From the NCBI RefSeq assembly GCF_001613345.1, contig NZ_BDCE01000017.1:57143-121142 (forward strand): 64,000 bases of DNA, given 5' to 3'. Source of the stretch: Nocardia uniformis NBRC 13702 (lineage in GTDB: Bacteria > Actinomycetota > Actinomycetes > Mycobacteriales > Mycobacteriaceae). This document shows positions 1-7,842 of this stretch, in pieces (positions within the stretch are counted from its first letter, which is position 1; every line of letters starts with the position of its first letter). A program made the position numbers and the translations under genes. The notes beneath the pieces were generated by a model. That model made no database searches. It had not been told where the DNA came from and saw only the letters and a program-made list of their open reading frames with translations.

Positions 1-258
1 GTGAGCGCCAAGACCAAGATTGTCGCCAATGACGTGATGAGCGGCGCGGCCGTGGCCGATGTGCAGGCGAACAGCCCGGCCGCCAAGGCGGGCATTGTGG
101 AAGGCGACGTCATCGTGAAGGTCGGCGACCGTGAGGTCACCGGCCCCGAGGAACTGACGGTCGCCGTGCAGTCCCATGAGATCGGTCAGACGGTGAATGT
201 GCGATTGATCCGGGACGGCCGCGAGGTGGACGTACCGGTCACTCTCGAGTCGGATTAG
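1..258 (+). CDS. HtrA/PepD-like serine protease, C-terminal PDZ end (5' partial)
   Basis: The reading frame is open from the first base, so this is the 3' end of a longer gene. The 85 visible residues are a PDZ half-domain: VADVQANSPAAKAGIVEGDV is the hallmark strand-helix stretch, followed by KVGDREVTGPEELTVAVQSH and RLIRDGREVDVPVTL. In HtrA/DegP proteases such a domain follows the trypsin-like domain and binds C termini of misfolded envelope proteins. A tatB gene follows after 76 bp, as in mycobacteria where htrA (Rv1223) precedes tatB (Rv1224). That context supports the PepD/HtrA assignment. The catalytic triad lies outside the window. Confidence 0.85.
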   Translation: MSAKTKIVANDVMSGAAVADVQANSPAAKAGIVEGDVIVKVGDREVTGPEELTVAVQSHEIGQTVNVRLIRDGREVDVPVTLESD

Positions 259-269
259 CCGTAAGGATG

Positions 270-301
270 CCGGTGTGGGGTTTTTCGCGGCCCCACACCG
301 G
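270..301 (+). terminator. Hairpin terminator after the protease gene
   Basis: An 11-bp perfect stem (CCGGTGTGGGG, 270-280, pairing with 291-301) with a 10-nt loop containing TTTTT lies 12 bp after the stop codon. There is no T tract after the stem, which is usual for actinobacterial terminators. Confidence 0.6.
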
Positions 302-334
302 GCCGGGAGCGCCACACACCGGTAGATTGGATCC

Positions 335-736
335 GTGTTCAGCAATATCGGCTGGGGCGAGATGATGATCCTGCTCGTCGCGGCACTCGTCATTCTCGGC
401 CCGGAGCGACTACCCGAGGCCATGCGCTGGACCGGCCGCACCCTGAGGCAGGTGCGCGATTACGCGACCGGGGCGACGGCTCAGCTGAAACAGGAAATGG
501 GACCGGAGTTCGACGAACTCCGTAAACCACTGGAACAGCTGAACGAACTACGCGGTATGAATCCGCGCGCCATGGTGACCAAACACCTTCTCGACGGCGA
601 TGATTCATTTCTGACCGGAAAGTTCGATAAGCCGCTCACCGCCGGGAACAGCGCGAACAGTGGGTATTCCATGCCGGAACCGCAGAAACCACTGGAGCGC
701 AACGAACGTCCGCCCGTCGATCCCGACGCTACTTAG
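335..736 (+). CDS. tatB: Sec-independent protein translocase subunit TatB
   Basis: TatB forms the twin-arginine substrate receptor with TatC in the cytoplasmic membrane. The 133-residue product starts at a GTG and has the family layout: a short N-terminal membrane helix (about residues 7-21, [19 protein letters not shown], with the conserved GPERLP hinge), an amphipathic helix ([20 protein letters not shown]), then a long charged, Pro-rich tail ending in PPVDPDAT. Length matches mycobacterial TatB (about 131). Several Tat substrates are encoded in this window (cholesterol oxidase, DUF1906 protein, possibly the sugar-binding lipoprotein). Position behind an htrA-like gene matches conserved synteny. 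Confidence 0.93.
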   Translation: MFSNIGWGEMMILLVAALVILGPERLPEAMRWTGRTLRQVRDYATGATAQLKQEMGPEFDELRKPLEQLNELRGMNPRAMVTKHLLDGDDSFLTGKFDKPLTAGNSANSGYSMPEPQKPLERNERPPVDPDAT

Positions 737-757
737 TTTCGGCCAAGGTTAACCGGT

Positions 758-796
758 CTAGACGCCAAGACCTGTTCAGGTATCTAGACTTCGGAC
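758..796 (+). promoter_or_regulatory. Probable leaderless promoter with inverted repeats
   Basis: TCTAGAC occurs at 758-764 and again at 783-789, with a perfect ACCTG-TT-CAGGT inverted repeat between them (770-781). TAGACT at 785-790 fits a TANNNT -10 element placed for transcription to start at the A of the ATG at 797, giving a leaderless mRNA. The paired repeats could be a regulator site. This is inferred from spacing only. Confidence 0.4.
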
Positions 797-1633
797 ATGT
801 CGGCCGATGAGGTGGCACGGGTGTTCGCGATAGAGGACAAGGTCGAACGCCTCAAGGCGGCCACCGAGGGTGTGGCGGCCGCCCAGCAGACCATCAACGA
901 ACTCACCCGAATTCGCCGCGCCGTGATCCGCGAACTCCACGCCGAGGGCTGGACTTTCGCGAGAATCGGTACAGCGGCAGGACTTTCACGCGCTCGCATC
1001 CATCAGGTGAGCACACAGGGACCGGTACCCGAGGGCCTGTTCTTCGGCCACGGCCCGCTCACCATCATCACTCCGGATGTGCGCAGTTCCACGCGCTCCA
1101 TCGCCCTGGTGGGTGCGCCGGATCCGGCTGCGCCGAACCGGCTGCTGGAGCTCATGCGCGAACTCGGCTTCACCGCCACCATCGAGCGCTTCCTGCCCGG
1201 CCGTCCCCTGAACCTCGACCGCGACGGCCTGATCGTGCTGGGCGGCCCGGAGCTCTCACCGAGCCTGCGCTACCTGGTGGCCGCCGATCCCCGCCTGCGC
1301 CGCACGGTGGCCCGGGCCGGGCGGGTCCGTCGCGGAATCGAGGACCGCGCCGCCCGGCGCGTCTACAGACCGGGAGGCACCGAACCGTATGACATCGCCT
1401 ATCTCGCAAGACTTCCGCGCCCGGACGCGCGCGGCACGGTGCTGGTGATCGACGGCCTGCATCCGCCCGCCTCCCTGGGCGCTATCCGACTGCTGGCGAC
1501 CCGGCTGGCGACATTGCACGAACGCGCGGGCACACATCCGTTCTCAGCGGTCGTGGGCGTGCGCTACGACCGATCCACCGGCGAACCCATCGAAGCGGAC
1601 CTGCTCACGCCGATCTACCGGCACGACCGTTGA
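797..1633 (+). CDS. HTH-containing hypothetical regulator
   Basis: The 278-residue protein has an N-terminal helical segment and a helix-turn-helix at about residues 35-70. There the stretch RRAVIRELHAEGWTFARIGT followed by AAGLSRARIHQVSTQG resembles a sigma-70 region 4-like HTH with the recognition helix SRARIHQ. The C-terminal 200 residues (from FFGHGPLTIITPD) look like an alpha/beta domain with repeated hydrophobic strands (IALVGAPD, DGLIVLGGPEL, GTVLVIDGLHPPAS) and may sense a ligand or partner. I do not recognise this part. No RBS is evident, consistent with a leaderless mRNA. It converges on gpgS across a repeat-rich gap. Confidence 0.75.
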   Translation: MSADEVARVFAIEDKVERLKAATEGVAAAQQTINELTRIRRAVIRELHAEGWTFARIGTAAGLSRARIHQVSTQGPVPEGLFFGHGPLTIITPDVRSSTRSIALVGAPDPAAPNRLLELMRELGFTATIERFLPGRPLNLDRDGLIVLGGPELSPSLRYLVAADPRLRRTVARAGRVRRGIEDRAARRVYRPGGTEPYDIAYLARLPRPDARGTVLVIDGLHPPASLGAIRLLATRLATLHERAGTHPFSAVVGVRYDRSTGEPIEADLLTPIYRHDR

Positions 1634-1654
1634 GCGCCGGCCCTGACCATCGCC

Positions 1655-1802
1655 ATAGCGAGCCGCCATGCGGCACGCGAGCCCGCGCATTCCGTAGCGA
1701 GGCCGCGCATCCCGTAGCGAGCCCGCCATGCCGCACGCGAGCCCGCGCAATCCGTAGCGAGGCCGCGCATCCAGTAGGGAGCCCGTCATTCCTCGGCGAG
1801 CC
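1655..1802. repeat. Degenerate 20-bp tandem repeat array
   Basis: About seven head-to-tail copies of a roughly 20-bp unit (CGCGCATYCCGTAGCGAGSC, with variant CGCCATGCSGCACGCGAGCC) fill the space between two convergent genes. A three-unit higher-order period of 60 bp is visible: 1663-1722 and 1723-1782 are almost identical. The last units drift into CGTCATTCCTCGGCGAGCC and then into the palindromic element that follows. It has no spacers and is not a CRISPR. Confidence 0.75.
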
Positions 1803-1876
1803 GTCATTCCGGCACGCTTTTAGCCGGAATCCACACTGCTGGAGTATGGATCCCGGCCAAAACACGCCAGGATGAC
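1803..1876. repeat. Dispersed palindromic element, copy A
   Basis: Two inverted arms, GTCATTCCGGCACGC plus TTTTAGCCGGAATCCA, and later TGGATCCCGGCCAAAA plus CACGCCAGGATGAC, enclose a short variable centre. The same architecture recurs at 28,961-29,042, with partial copies at 3,799 and 37,502. All lie between genes. It may act as a bidirectional terminator for the convergent pair here. Its nature (REP or MITE-like) is inferred. Confidence 0.7.
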
Positions 1877-1914
1877 GCGGGCGCGCTACCCCGCCGAGGT
1901 GACGAGGGCCGTTG

Positions 1915-2835
1915 TCAGGCCGCAGCCCAGGCGGGCCGCAGGTCCCGCATCGGCGGCCGGTCCGCCAGCGAGACCTCCGTGGTCAGAGCCGTGAATTCGC
2001 CTCCGATGAGCGGGAATTGGGTCAGCCCCGCACCGGAGTCGAGGATCCCGCTGCGCCCCAGCACCGTTCCGAGAATCTGGCGGCTCATTACGCCGAGATC
2101 CGACAGCGGCCGGTTACGGTGCGTGCGAACCCCGAGATTCACCTGTCCGATGGCGTCGATCCCGTATCGATCGAAAGTATCGAGCAGCAGCCCGATTTCG
2201 ACGCCGTAGCCCGGTGCGAACGGCACCGAGGTGAGCAGTTCCCGCGTTCCCGCGTACTCACCACCCAAGGGCTGCAACACCTTCGACAGTTCCGGCCGCA
2301 GTGCCGCCAGCAGCGGCCGCGCCACCAGTTCGGTGACCCGCCCGCCACCGTGCTCGTCGATACCGGTGTCATGGCGCAGCGGGCGTCGGTAGAAGGCCTT
2401 CACCAGCCGCATATCGTCCACCGTGAGCAGCGGTCCGAGCAGGTTCGGCACGAACATGGGATCCGGATCGATGAGATCGGAGTCCACAAACGCGATCAGG
2501 TCGCCGGTGGTGACCGCGAGGGATCGCCACAGCACCTCGCCCTTGCCCGGAACGGGTTCGAGTTCGGGTACGGCCTGTTCGCGGGTGCAGACCCGGGCTC
2601 CGGCGGCGCGAGCGCGTTCGACGGTGGCATCGGTGGAGCCGGAGTCCAGCACCACCAGTTCGTCCACCAGCGTGCCCAGCAGGGGGCGAATACTGGCGAC
2701 CACGTCGGCGACGGTGTCCTGTTCGTTCAGTGCGGGCAGGACCACGGAGACGGTGCGGTCCTTCTTCGCGGCAATGAGTTCTTCGACCGTCCACTCGGGG
2801 TGGTCGAAACTGTGGGTGTATTCCCAGTCCGTCAT
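1915..2835 (-). CDS. gpgS: Glucosyl-3-phosphoglycerate synthase
   Basis: A GT81-family glycosyltransferase (306 residues) that transfers glucose from an NDP-glucose to 3-phosphoglycerate, the first step towards polymethylated methylglucose lipopolysaccharides that bind fatty acyl chains. Visible features are the GT-A start SVVLPALNEQDTVADVV, a DSD metal-binding triad in LIAFVDSDLIDPDP, and acceptor-site stretches KAFYRRP, GGGRVTELVARPL and GEYAGTR. The start MTDWEYTHSFDHPEW overlaps the folP2 stop by 4 bp (ATGA), implying translational coupling. folP2-gpgS is the order in M. tuberculosis (Rv1207-Rv1208). Confidence 0.95.
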   Translation of the reverse strand: MTDWEYTHSFDHPEWTVEELIAAKKDRTVSVVLPALNEQDTVADVVASIRPLLGTLVDELVVLDSGSTDATVERARAAGARVCTREQAVPELEPVPGKGEVLWRSLAVTTGDLIAFVDSDLIDPDPMFVPNLLGPLLTVDDMRLVKAFYRRPLRHDTGIDEHGGGRVTELVARPLLAALRPELSKVLQPLGGEYAGTRELLTSVPFAPGYGVEIGLLLDTFDRYGIDAIGQVNLGVRTHRNRPLSDLGVMSRQILGTVLGRSGILDSGAGLTQFPLIGGEFTALTTEVSLADRPPMRDLRPAWAAA

Positions 2836-3704
2836 ACGAGACCTCGCAGGGTGCGGGCGGGCGGGCGGAGACCCTGGATGGCGGCGATCATATCGACGAC
2901 CTGTCGGGTCGCGCCGACCTCGTGCACCCGGAAAACACGGGCGCCCGCGGCGGCGGACCAAGCCGTTGCTGCCAATGTGCCCTCCAATCGTTCGGATAGG
3001 CCGACACCGAGAGTCTCTCCGATGAAATCCTTATTGCTCAGCGCCATCAAGACCGGCCAGCCGGTGTTTACGAGATCGTCCAATGCCCGCAACAATTCCA
3101 GCCCGTGATAGGTGTTTTTGCCGAAATCGTGCGTGGGATCGATGAGAATCGAATCTTTTCCCACTCCGGCGGCGGCGGCCGCCTCGGCGGCCCGCACCAC
3201 GGTTTCGGTGACCTCGGCCACCACATCGTCGTAGCGCACCCGATGCGGACGGGTACGCGGAATCGCGCCACCGGTGTGACTGCACACAATCCCCACACCC
3301 AGTTCGGCCGCGACCCCCACCAGATCCGGGTCGGCCCCCGCCCAGGTGTCATTGATCAGGTCCGCGCCCACGGCCACGGCCGCCCGCGCCACCCCGGCCC
3401 GCCAGGTATCCACACTGATCAACAGGTCCGGGTATCGCTCCCGAATGGCCGCCACAAACGGCACCACCCGACGCGCCTCCTCGGCGGCGTCCACCTCGAC
3501 CCCCGGCCCGGCCTTCACACCACCGATATCGACGAGATCGGCACCCTCGCGCACCGCCTGGGCAACCGCGGCCATGGCGGCCTCGTCGGTGAAGTGCGCA
3601 CCCTTGTCATAGAAGGAATCCGGCGTCCGGTTCACAATCGCCATCACCAGCGCCCGATCCGTCGCCACCGGCTTTCCGCACAATGTCGGCAACGGCGCAC
3701 ACAT
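2832..3704 (-). CDS. folP2: FolP2, dihydropteroate synthase homologue
   Basis: The 290-residue product has the pterin-binding TIM-barrel motifs of dihydropteroate synthases: VMAIVNRTPDSFYDKG near the N terminus, ADLVDIGGVKAGPG, ISVDTWRAGVA, DLINDTWAG and ILIDPTHDFGK. FolP2 in mycobacteria is a paralogue whose true DHPS activity has been questioned. Here DIGGVKAGPG replaces the usual DIGGESTRPG, so substrate binding probably differs, as in other FolP2 proteins. Start was set at the ATG giving MCAPLPTLCGK. An upstream in-frame extension runs into repeat-like sequence and is less likely. First gene of the folP2-gpgS pair. Confidence 0.92.
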   Translation of the reverse strand: MCAPLPTLCGKPVATDRALVMAIVNRTPDSFYDKGAHFTDEAAMAAVAQAVREGADLVDIGGVKAGPGVEVDAAEEARRVVPFVAAIRERYPDLLISVDTWRAGVARAAVAVGADLINDTWAGADPDLVGVAAELGVGIVCSHTGGAIPRTRPHRVRYDDVVAEVTETVVRAAEAAAAAGVGKDSILIDPTHDFGKNTYHGLELLRALDDLVNTGWPVLMALSNKDFIGETLGVGLSERLEGTLAATAWSAAAGARVFRVHEVGATRQVVDMIAAIQGLRPPARTLRGLV

Positions 3705-3798
3705 GACCTCGACTGTACCTAGCGCTGTGCTGGACTTGCTGGGCAGCCGACCGGTTCGGCGGTGGGCCGCCTCATCGCCTCGGCGCGCGGCAGCCCGC

Positions 3799-3820
3799 CA
3801 TGGTTTTGGCCGGAATCCAC
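3799..3820. repeat. Half copy of the dispersed palindromic element (copy D)
   Basis: CATGGTTTTGGCCGGAATCC followed by AC matches one arm of the elements at 1.8 and 29.0 kb, without a matching inverted arm. It sits in the 174-bp gap upstream of folP2 and downstream of the XRE gene and looks like a decayed remnant. Confidence 0.5.
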
Positions 3821-3878
3821 AAGTCGAAGACACCGCTCACCGAACCGACCGGGCGCTATATCGCTTTTCGGCGGGCTT

Positions 3879-4715
3879 CTATCGACGCCTGTCCAGCTCG
3901 GCCCTGATCAACCTGCGCGCTGCGTCACCGTAAGCAGCCTGCCCAGCCAGTTGGGCGAACAACCTACCGTACAGCGCGATTTCACCTGATTGGTTGATGG
4001 ACAGCTCAGCGCTCACGGTCTCTACCAGCACGAGCCGGTTGTCGTACATGACGAAACCGTTGATAGACGGACCGTCGAGAGCGGCCCGCTCCGGCACGAT
4101 CCCGAGCGCCACACGCGGCAGGGACATCACTGTTAGCAAATGTTCCAGCTGCCCCACCATCACCGAATCATCTCCGACCGTGGTCTGTAGAGCCTGCTCC
4201 GCGATGACGAACGAGAACTTGCGGCTACCTCGGTGAAGGATGTGCTGACGTTCGATCCGAGCGGCTACGCCTTCGTCCAGGTCATCTGGGATTCGGTAGA
4301 ACCGAATCATCCGACCTAGCACTTCCTCGACGTACGCGGGCGTTTGCAGCAGTCCGGGGATGACAACGGGTTGATACGAACGCAATTGGGACGCGGCGCG
4401 TTCGATCCGGCTCACCGCCTTCTGCTTGCGCCGGGTGCCGAGACCGAGCGCTCTGCGCCACTCCATGTACGCGGATTCGATATTCCTCAGCGTCGCAATC
4501 AGATCAGGCAGTCGATCATCGCTGTTCGTGTGATCACACCAGGATCGGAGATCGCCCTCAGTGGGTGTCTGCCTGCCGTACTCGAGCTTGCTGATCTTCG
4601 ATTCGGGCCAGTTCGCCAGTCTGGCCAGCGCCCGGCCGGTCAGACCGGCATCACGACGAAGCTCCCGGAGCCGTAGCCCGAGAGCCTGTCGCTGTTCGTG
4701 TACTGCGCTGGTCAC
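3879..4715 (-). CDS. XRE-family regulator with DUF5753
   Basis: The 278-residue protein has an N-terminal XRE helix-turn-helix (LGLRLRELRRDAGLTGRAL to ANWPESKISKLEYGRQTPTE, about residues 10-50). The C-terminal DUF5753 domain has the family landmarks LRSYQPVVIPGLLQTPAYVE, RQHILHR, FVIAEQAL, SLPRVALGIVPERA and FVMYDNRLVLVETVSAEL. The start is a GTG overlapping the upstream gene's stop by 4 bp. Genes of this type are very common in Nocardia and Streptomyces, usually beside DUF397 or DUF6879 proteins, and some act in development or secondary metabolism. Last gene of a three-gene leftward unit. The DNA target is unknown. Confidence 0.88.
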   Translation of the reverse strand: MTSAVHEQRQALGLRLRELRRDAGLTGRALARLANWPESKISKLEYGRQTPTEGDLRSWCDHTNSDDRLPDLIATLRNIESAYMEWRRALGLGTRRKQKAVSRIERAASQLRSYQPVVIPGLLQTPAYVEEVLGRMIRFYRIPDDLDEGVAARIERQHILHRGSRKFSFVIAEQALQTTVGDDSVMVGQLEHLLTVMSLPRVALGIVPERAALDGPSINGFVMYDNRLVLVETVSAELSINQSGEIALYGRLFAQLAGQAAYGDAARRLIRAELDRRR

Positions 4716-5242
4716 CGTGTCTGGAGAGCTACGTAGTCGGCATACGGCACGGCCGCCGACCACACGTAGTCTCGAACCTCCTGACAGTAGGCAACGATCC
4801 GTTGATCCGACGTGGCGACCGAGCCCGCGATCTGACCGGAAGGTTTGAACACTGTGACGGTGACCGTTTCGTCGTCGAGTAGCCACCAATCGAATGTGGT
4901 GAGTCGATTCGCGTCAACGAGATGTCGGGGCACGTATCCGATCTGCTCACCAGCCGCTGCGTTGAGCCGCGCTAGCTCCAGCTCCCACTGGATGTAATCG
5001 GTATGCGGAACCGTCACGACCCGGACGCGGCGCATTACCGCTCCACGCCCGGTCAGGCCCCGAACCGTGCTCAACCAGCCTTGGAACCAGCCGTAATTAT
5101 CCTCGGAGCCACCTTCGAGCCAGTTGCGGAAGGCTTCGTTCTCCCCGGGAGAGTCGTAGCTATCCCGCAATTCGAGATGGAACGCTTCACGCTTGCTGGC
5201 ACCGATCAGCCGTGTGTGTGCGCCGCTGTCAAGAAGCTGCAC
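4712..5242 (-). CDS. DUF6879 family protein
   Basis: The 176-residue protein has the DUF6879 signature: a start region with EAFHLELRDSYDSPGENEAF, an aromatic-rich middle (NYGWFQGWLSTVRGL), RRVRVVTVPHTDYIQWELEL, GEQIGYVPR and FDWWLLDDETV, ending in YCQEVRDYVWSAAVPY. No catalytic motif is recognisable. DUF6879 proteins nearly always neighbour XRE-DUF5753 regulators in actinomycetes and are presumed partners. Here the stop overlaps the regulator's GTG by 4 bp and the start overlaps the upstream small gene by 14 bp, so the three are probably cotranscribed and coupled. Confidence 0.85.
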   Translation of the reverse strand: MQLLDSGAHTRLIGASKREAFHLELRDSYDSPGENEAFRNWLEGGSEDNYGWFQGWLSTVRGLTGRGAVMRRVRVVTVPHTDYIQWELELARLNAAAGEQIGYVPRHLVDANRLTTFDWWLLDDETVTVTVFKPSGQIAGSVATSDQRIVAYCQEVRDYVWSAAVPYADYVALQTR

Positions 5243-5555
5243 CGTAGAACTCCCTTTCCCGCTTCGGTACCGTCACGGCCGCCTCGTTCGGTTCAATCTC
5301 CATCTGCGCCAGCACTTCTGGATCAGTAACAGGGTCGCCACTCACCAGGAAGGTACCCCGCCCGGTATCAGTGAGCGGTGAACCGATGAACGTATCGTGA
5401 TCGGCGAAACCCAGCAGTAGATGCGGGATTTCGACCGTTCCGAGTTTGTCTGTGCGCCAACCCTGCGTGACGAAATGATCTTCGGCGTCATAGAGCGACG
5501 GACACGTATCGCCGGGGGTGCCGCCCCTGCCCAGAAATCGCAACTTCTTGCTCAT
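5229..5555 (-). CDS. Small acidic protein of the DUF6879/XRE module
   Basis: The 108-residue protein starts MSKKLRFLGRGGTPGDTCPS and contains DAEDHFVTQGWRT, TVEIPHLLLGF, RGTFLVSGDPVTDPEVLAQM and the basic tail PKREREFYGAAS. The sequence looks beta-rich and acidic in the middle, without a known catalytic motif. A strong Shine-Dalgarno (GGGAGGAACGAG) just before the ATG fixes this start over an in-frame ATG 39 bp upstream. It is the first gene of the module with DUF6879 and XRE-DUF5753. I know of similar genes next to such regulators in other actinomycetes. Function unknown. Confidence 0.78.
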   Translation of the reverse strand: MSKKLRFLGRGGTPGDTCPSLYDAEDHFVTQGWRTDKLGTVEIPHLLLGFADHDTFIGSPLTDTGRGTFLVSGDPVTDPEVLAQMEIEPNEAAVTVPKREREFYGAAS

Positions 5556-5649
5556 TCTCGTTCCTCCCACTCGGCGCGTGATGGGTGTCGTCACGCCTCA
5601 CCAATCATCCCGCTCAGTTTCCGATTCCGGACCCGAACGAGGCTAACCT

Positions 5650-5667
5650 AGAAAACTCGAGAAAACT
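5650..5667. promoter_or_regulatory. Direct repeat in a divergent promoter region
   Basis: AGAAAACT occurs twice with a 2-bp spacer (AGAAAACTCGAGAAAACT), between the leftward three-gene module (first ATG at 5555) and the rightward winged-HTH gene (ATG at 5776). The sequence is AT-rich for this genome. A 10-bp period puts both copies on one face of the helix, as expected for an operator. Binding by the local XRE protein is a guess. Confidence 0.4.
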
Positions 5668-5775
5668 TCTGGAGCCGGTACCGACCGTGCACCTAGCGTC
5701 GAATCAGGCGTTCGGGACCGGTTCAGTCGGCGCGACCCGAACCTCTCGGCAACGACGCACGGCAAAGGGGATCAG

Positions 5776-6042
5776 ATGGCGTTCACCGAATCCGAAGCCA
5801 AGGTGCTCGGCGCGCTGGCTGGATCTACACGCATGGAGGGGCTGACCGTCCGGCAGTTGTGTGAGCGAACCGCGTTGTCGGCCGGGACGGTTCGTACCGC
5901 GCTGCACCAGATGACCTACAACGGATTGACGCTCGGCACCCGGCAGAGTCCGGTGCTGTGGCGGGCATCCGACCGTGGTCGGTCTATCGTCACCAGTCAC
6001 CCCGCACTGCGGGAATTCGTGCCGTCGAAGGCTTCGCCATGA
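5776..6042 (+). CDS. Small winged helix-turn-helix protein
   Basis: The 88-residue product is almost only a winged HTH: SEAKVLGALAGS, then GLTVRQLCERTALSAGTVRT (helices 2-3) and ALHQMTYNGLTLGTRQSP with a final strand VLWRASDRGRSIV. This resembles MarR/DprA-type winged domains. Its stop overlaps the next start by 4 bp (ATGA). With no ligand domain it could be an adaptor or antitoxin-like repressor, but no toxin is recognisable. It is transcribed divergently from the XRE/DUF6879 module. Confidence 0.72.
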   Translation: MAFTESEAKVLGALAGSTRMEGLTVRQLCERTALSAGTVRTALHQMTYNGLTLGTRQSPVLWRASDRGRSIVTSHPALREFVPSKASP

Positions 6043-6437
6043 GACCTCGACCGACCGCCGTAGGGTACATCTGCCGTGAGGTGTCCGGCATCCGCCTGGA
6101 ATGGGATGAATTCAGGATCCGAAGTCTCGCAGCGAGATTCGGATACGACTACGCCAAAACCATCGTGCTCGGCTCAGGAACCTCGGACCGGATCGCGCGG
6201 TTGATCGACAGCGTCCGGCGCACCGATGCCGAAGCCGTATTCGTGCCCAGCGAAACGCATTTCCTCGGTAGCCGTGCCCCGGCTGAGCTGATCCGGATAG
6301 CCGATGTGAACACCGTAGATACCGCGAACACCTATGCCCGGTGGATCGACACCGAAGAGGCCAATGCCGCGACGTGCGGCAACGCCGTGCATCTCCAGGA
6401 TAGAACCGAGCAGTGGAGGGAGGTGCAGAGTGGATGA
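6039..6437 (+). CDS. Resolvase-like (degenerate serine recombinase N-domain) protein
   Basis: The 132-residue protein starts MRPRPTAVGYICREVSGIRL and resembles the catalytic fold of serine recombinases. VGYICREVSG aligns with the GYARVS strand, LAARFGYDYAKTIV with the following helix-strand, and DRIARLIDSVRRTDAEAVFV with the segment that normally reads ALL..AR.GDVDVLVV. Arg-rich active-site motifs (LDRLGRS) and a DNA-binding C terminus are missing, so activity as a recombinase is unlikely. It overlaps the winged-HTH gene by 4 bp and both may work together. The assignment rests on fold-like pattern only. Confidence 0.6.
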   Translation: MRPRPTAVGYICREVSGIRLEWDEFRIRSLAARFGYDYAKTIVLGSGTSDRIARLIDSVRRTDAEAVFVPSETHFLGSRAPAELIRIADVNTVDTANTYARWIDTEEANAATCGNAVHLQDRTEQWREVQSG

Positions 6438-6546
6438 GGCGAGGAAGCCCGGCCCGCAGGGGCAGGCGCACGATAATTGGAACGTCGCGGTGAACGGCGA
6501 CGACGACGGCCAAGACGACAAGCCGCGCGGTACGCGGCGGCGATAG
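6430..6546 (+). CDS. Possible 38-residue hydrophilic protein
   Basis: A GTG overlapping the end of the resolvase-like gene by 8 bp opens a short frame encoding VDEARKPGPQGQAHDNWNVA, then an Asp-rich stretch and the basic end KPRGTRRR. Composition suggests a disordered peptide. The tight overlap is the only support for translation, so it may be spurious. Confidence 0.3.
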   Translation: MDEARKPGPQGQAHDNWNVAVNGDDDGQDDKPRGTRRR

Positions 6547-6714
6547 ACGCCCGGATTCACGCCCACCCTGATCGGGAGTCTTCTGCCAGTGCAGGCAAGG
6601 CAGCCGCCCGCCTGTGTCCTGTGGGCCTGCGACCACCGGACGGCAGGGCCGCGAACCTGCCGTCGCGGAGCGGCGGCCGAAGGCACAGCAGACACACCAG
6701 GCAGAATGCACAGT

Positions 6715-7815
6715 GTGACCATCGATCTGCGCGCCGACCCCATCAACCTCGCCGCCGCTCTGGTGGATATTCCCAGTGTGTCCAAGGACGAGGCCGTCAT
6801 CGCCGACACCGTGGCCTGGGCGCTGCGCGAGCAGACCGAAGGGTTCGAGATTCTGCGGCACGGCAATACCGTGCTGGCCCGCACCAATCGCGGCCTGCCG
6901 ACCCGGGTGATTCTCGCCGGACATCTCGACACCGTGCCGATTGCCGACAATGTGCCGGGACGCTTCGTCGCGGGCGAGAACGGGGAGCGGCTGCTGTTCG
7001 GCTGCGGCAGTGTGGATATGAAGGGGGGCGACGCGGTATTCCTGCACCTGGCCGCCACGGTCGCCGAACCCGTGCACGATATGACGCTGATCTTCTACGA
7101 CTGCGAGGAGATCGCCGCCGAGTTCAACGGCCTCGGCCGGATCGAGCGGGAACTGCCGGAGTGGCTCGACGGCGACCTCGCCATTCTCGGCGAACCCTCC
7201 GGCGGCTGGGTCGAAGCGGGCTGCCAGGGCACGCTGCGCGCCCGGATCACCACCTCCGGTACCCGCGCGCATTCCGCACGAGCCTGGTTGGGCGACAATG
7301 CCATTCACCGCCTCGCTCCCATTCTCGAACGGCTCGCGGCGTACCAGCCGCGCGAGGTCGATATCGACGGTTGCGTCTATCGCGAGGGACTGTCCGCGGT
7401 CCGGGTCTCCGGCGGGGTGGCGGGCAATGTGGTGCCGGATGCCGCCGAGGTGGATGTGAATTTCCGCTTCGCTCCCGATCGCACCCTCGACCAGGCCACC
7501 GACCATGTGCGAGAAGTCTTCTCCGGCTTGGAGATCGGCTTCGAACGCACCGACGGCGCCCCCGGCGCCCTCCCGGGCCTGTCCGCCCCCGCCGCCAAGG
7601 GCCTCATCGACATCGTGCACGCCCACGGCAGCGGCGGCGTCCGCGCCAAATACGGCTGGACCGATGTCTCCCGCTTCGCCGCCCGCGGCATCCCCGCCGT
7701 GAATTTCGGCCCCGGCGACCCCAACCTCGCCCACAAACGCGACGAACACCTCCCCGTCACCCAGATCACCCAGGTGACCTCGATGCTCCGTAGCTACCTC
7801 ATGGGCGACAAGTAG
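6715..7815 (+). CDS. dapE: Succinyl-diaminopimelate desuccinylase
   Basis: DapE hydrolyses N-succinyl-L,L-2,6-diaminopimelate to diaminopimelate and succinate in lysine and peptidoglycan precursor synthesis. The 366-residue M20 metallopeptidase shows the two-zinc site: GHLDTVPI (His, Asp), [12 protein letters not shown] (bridging Asp), the catalytic/metal pair in [21 protein letters not shown] and the late [10 protein letters not shown] histidine. The dimerisation domain begins near [15 protein letters not shown]. The start is the GTG giving [20 protein letters not shown], which matches family N termini. An in-frame ATG lies 9 bp upstream. dapD lies downstream and dapC at 22 kb. Confidence 0.93.
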   Translation: MTIDLRADPINLAAALVDIPSVSKDEAVIADTVAWALREQTEGFEILRHGNTVLARTNRGLPTRVILAGHLDTVPIADNVPGRFVAGENGERLLFGCGSVDMKGGDAVFLHLAATVAEPVHDMTLIFYDCEEIAAEFNGLGRIERELPEWLDGDLAILGEPSGGWVEAGCQGTLRARITTSGTRAHSARAWLGDNAIHRLAPILERLAAYQPREVDIDGCVYREGLSAVRVSGGVAGNVVPDAAEVDVNFRFAPDRTLDQATDHVREVFSGLEIGFERTDGAPGALPGLSAPAAKGLIDIVHAHGSGGVRAKYGWTDVSRFAARGIPAVNFGPGDPNLAHKRDEHLPVTQITQVTSMLRSYLMGDK

Positions 7816-7842
7816 TAACCACCACCTACTAGTGTTGGCTGC

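Noticed and set aside
1655..1802. CRISPR array
   Set aside because: Units are contiguous 20-mers without unique spacers, and no cas genes are present.
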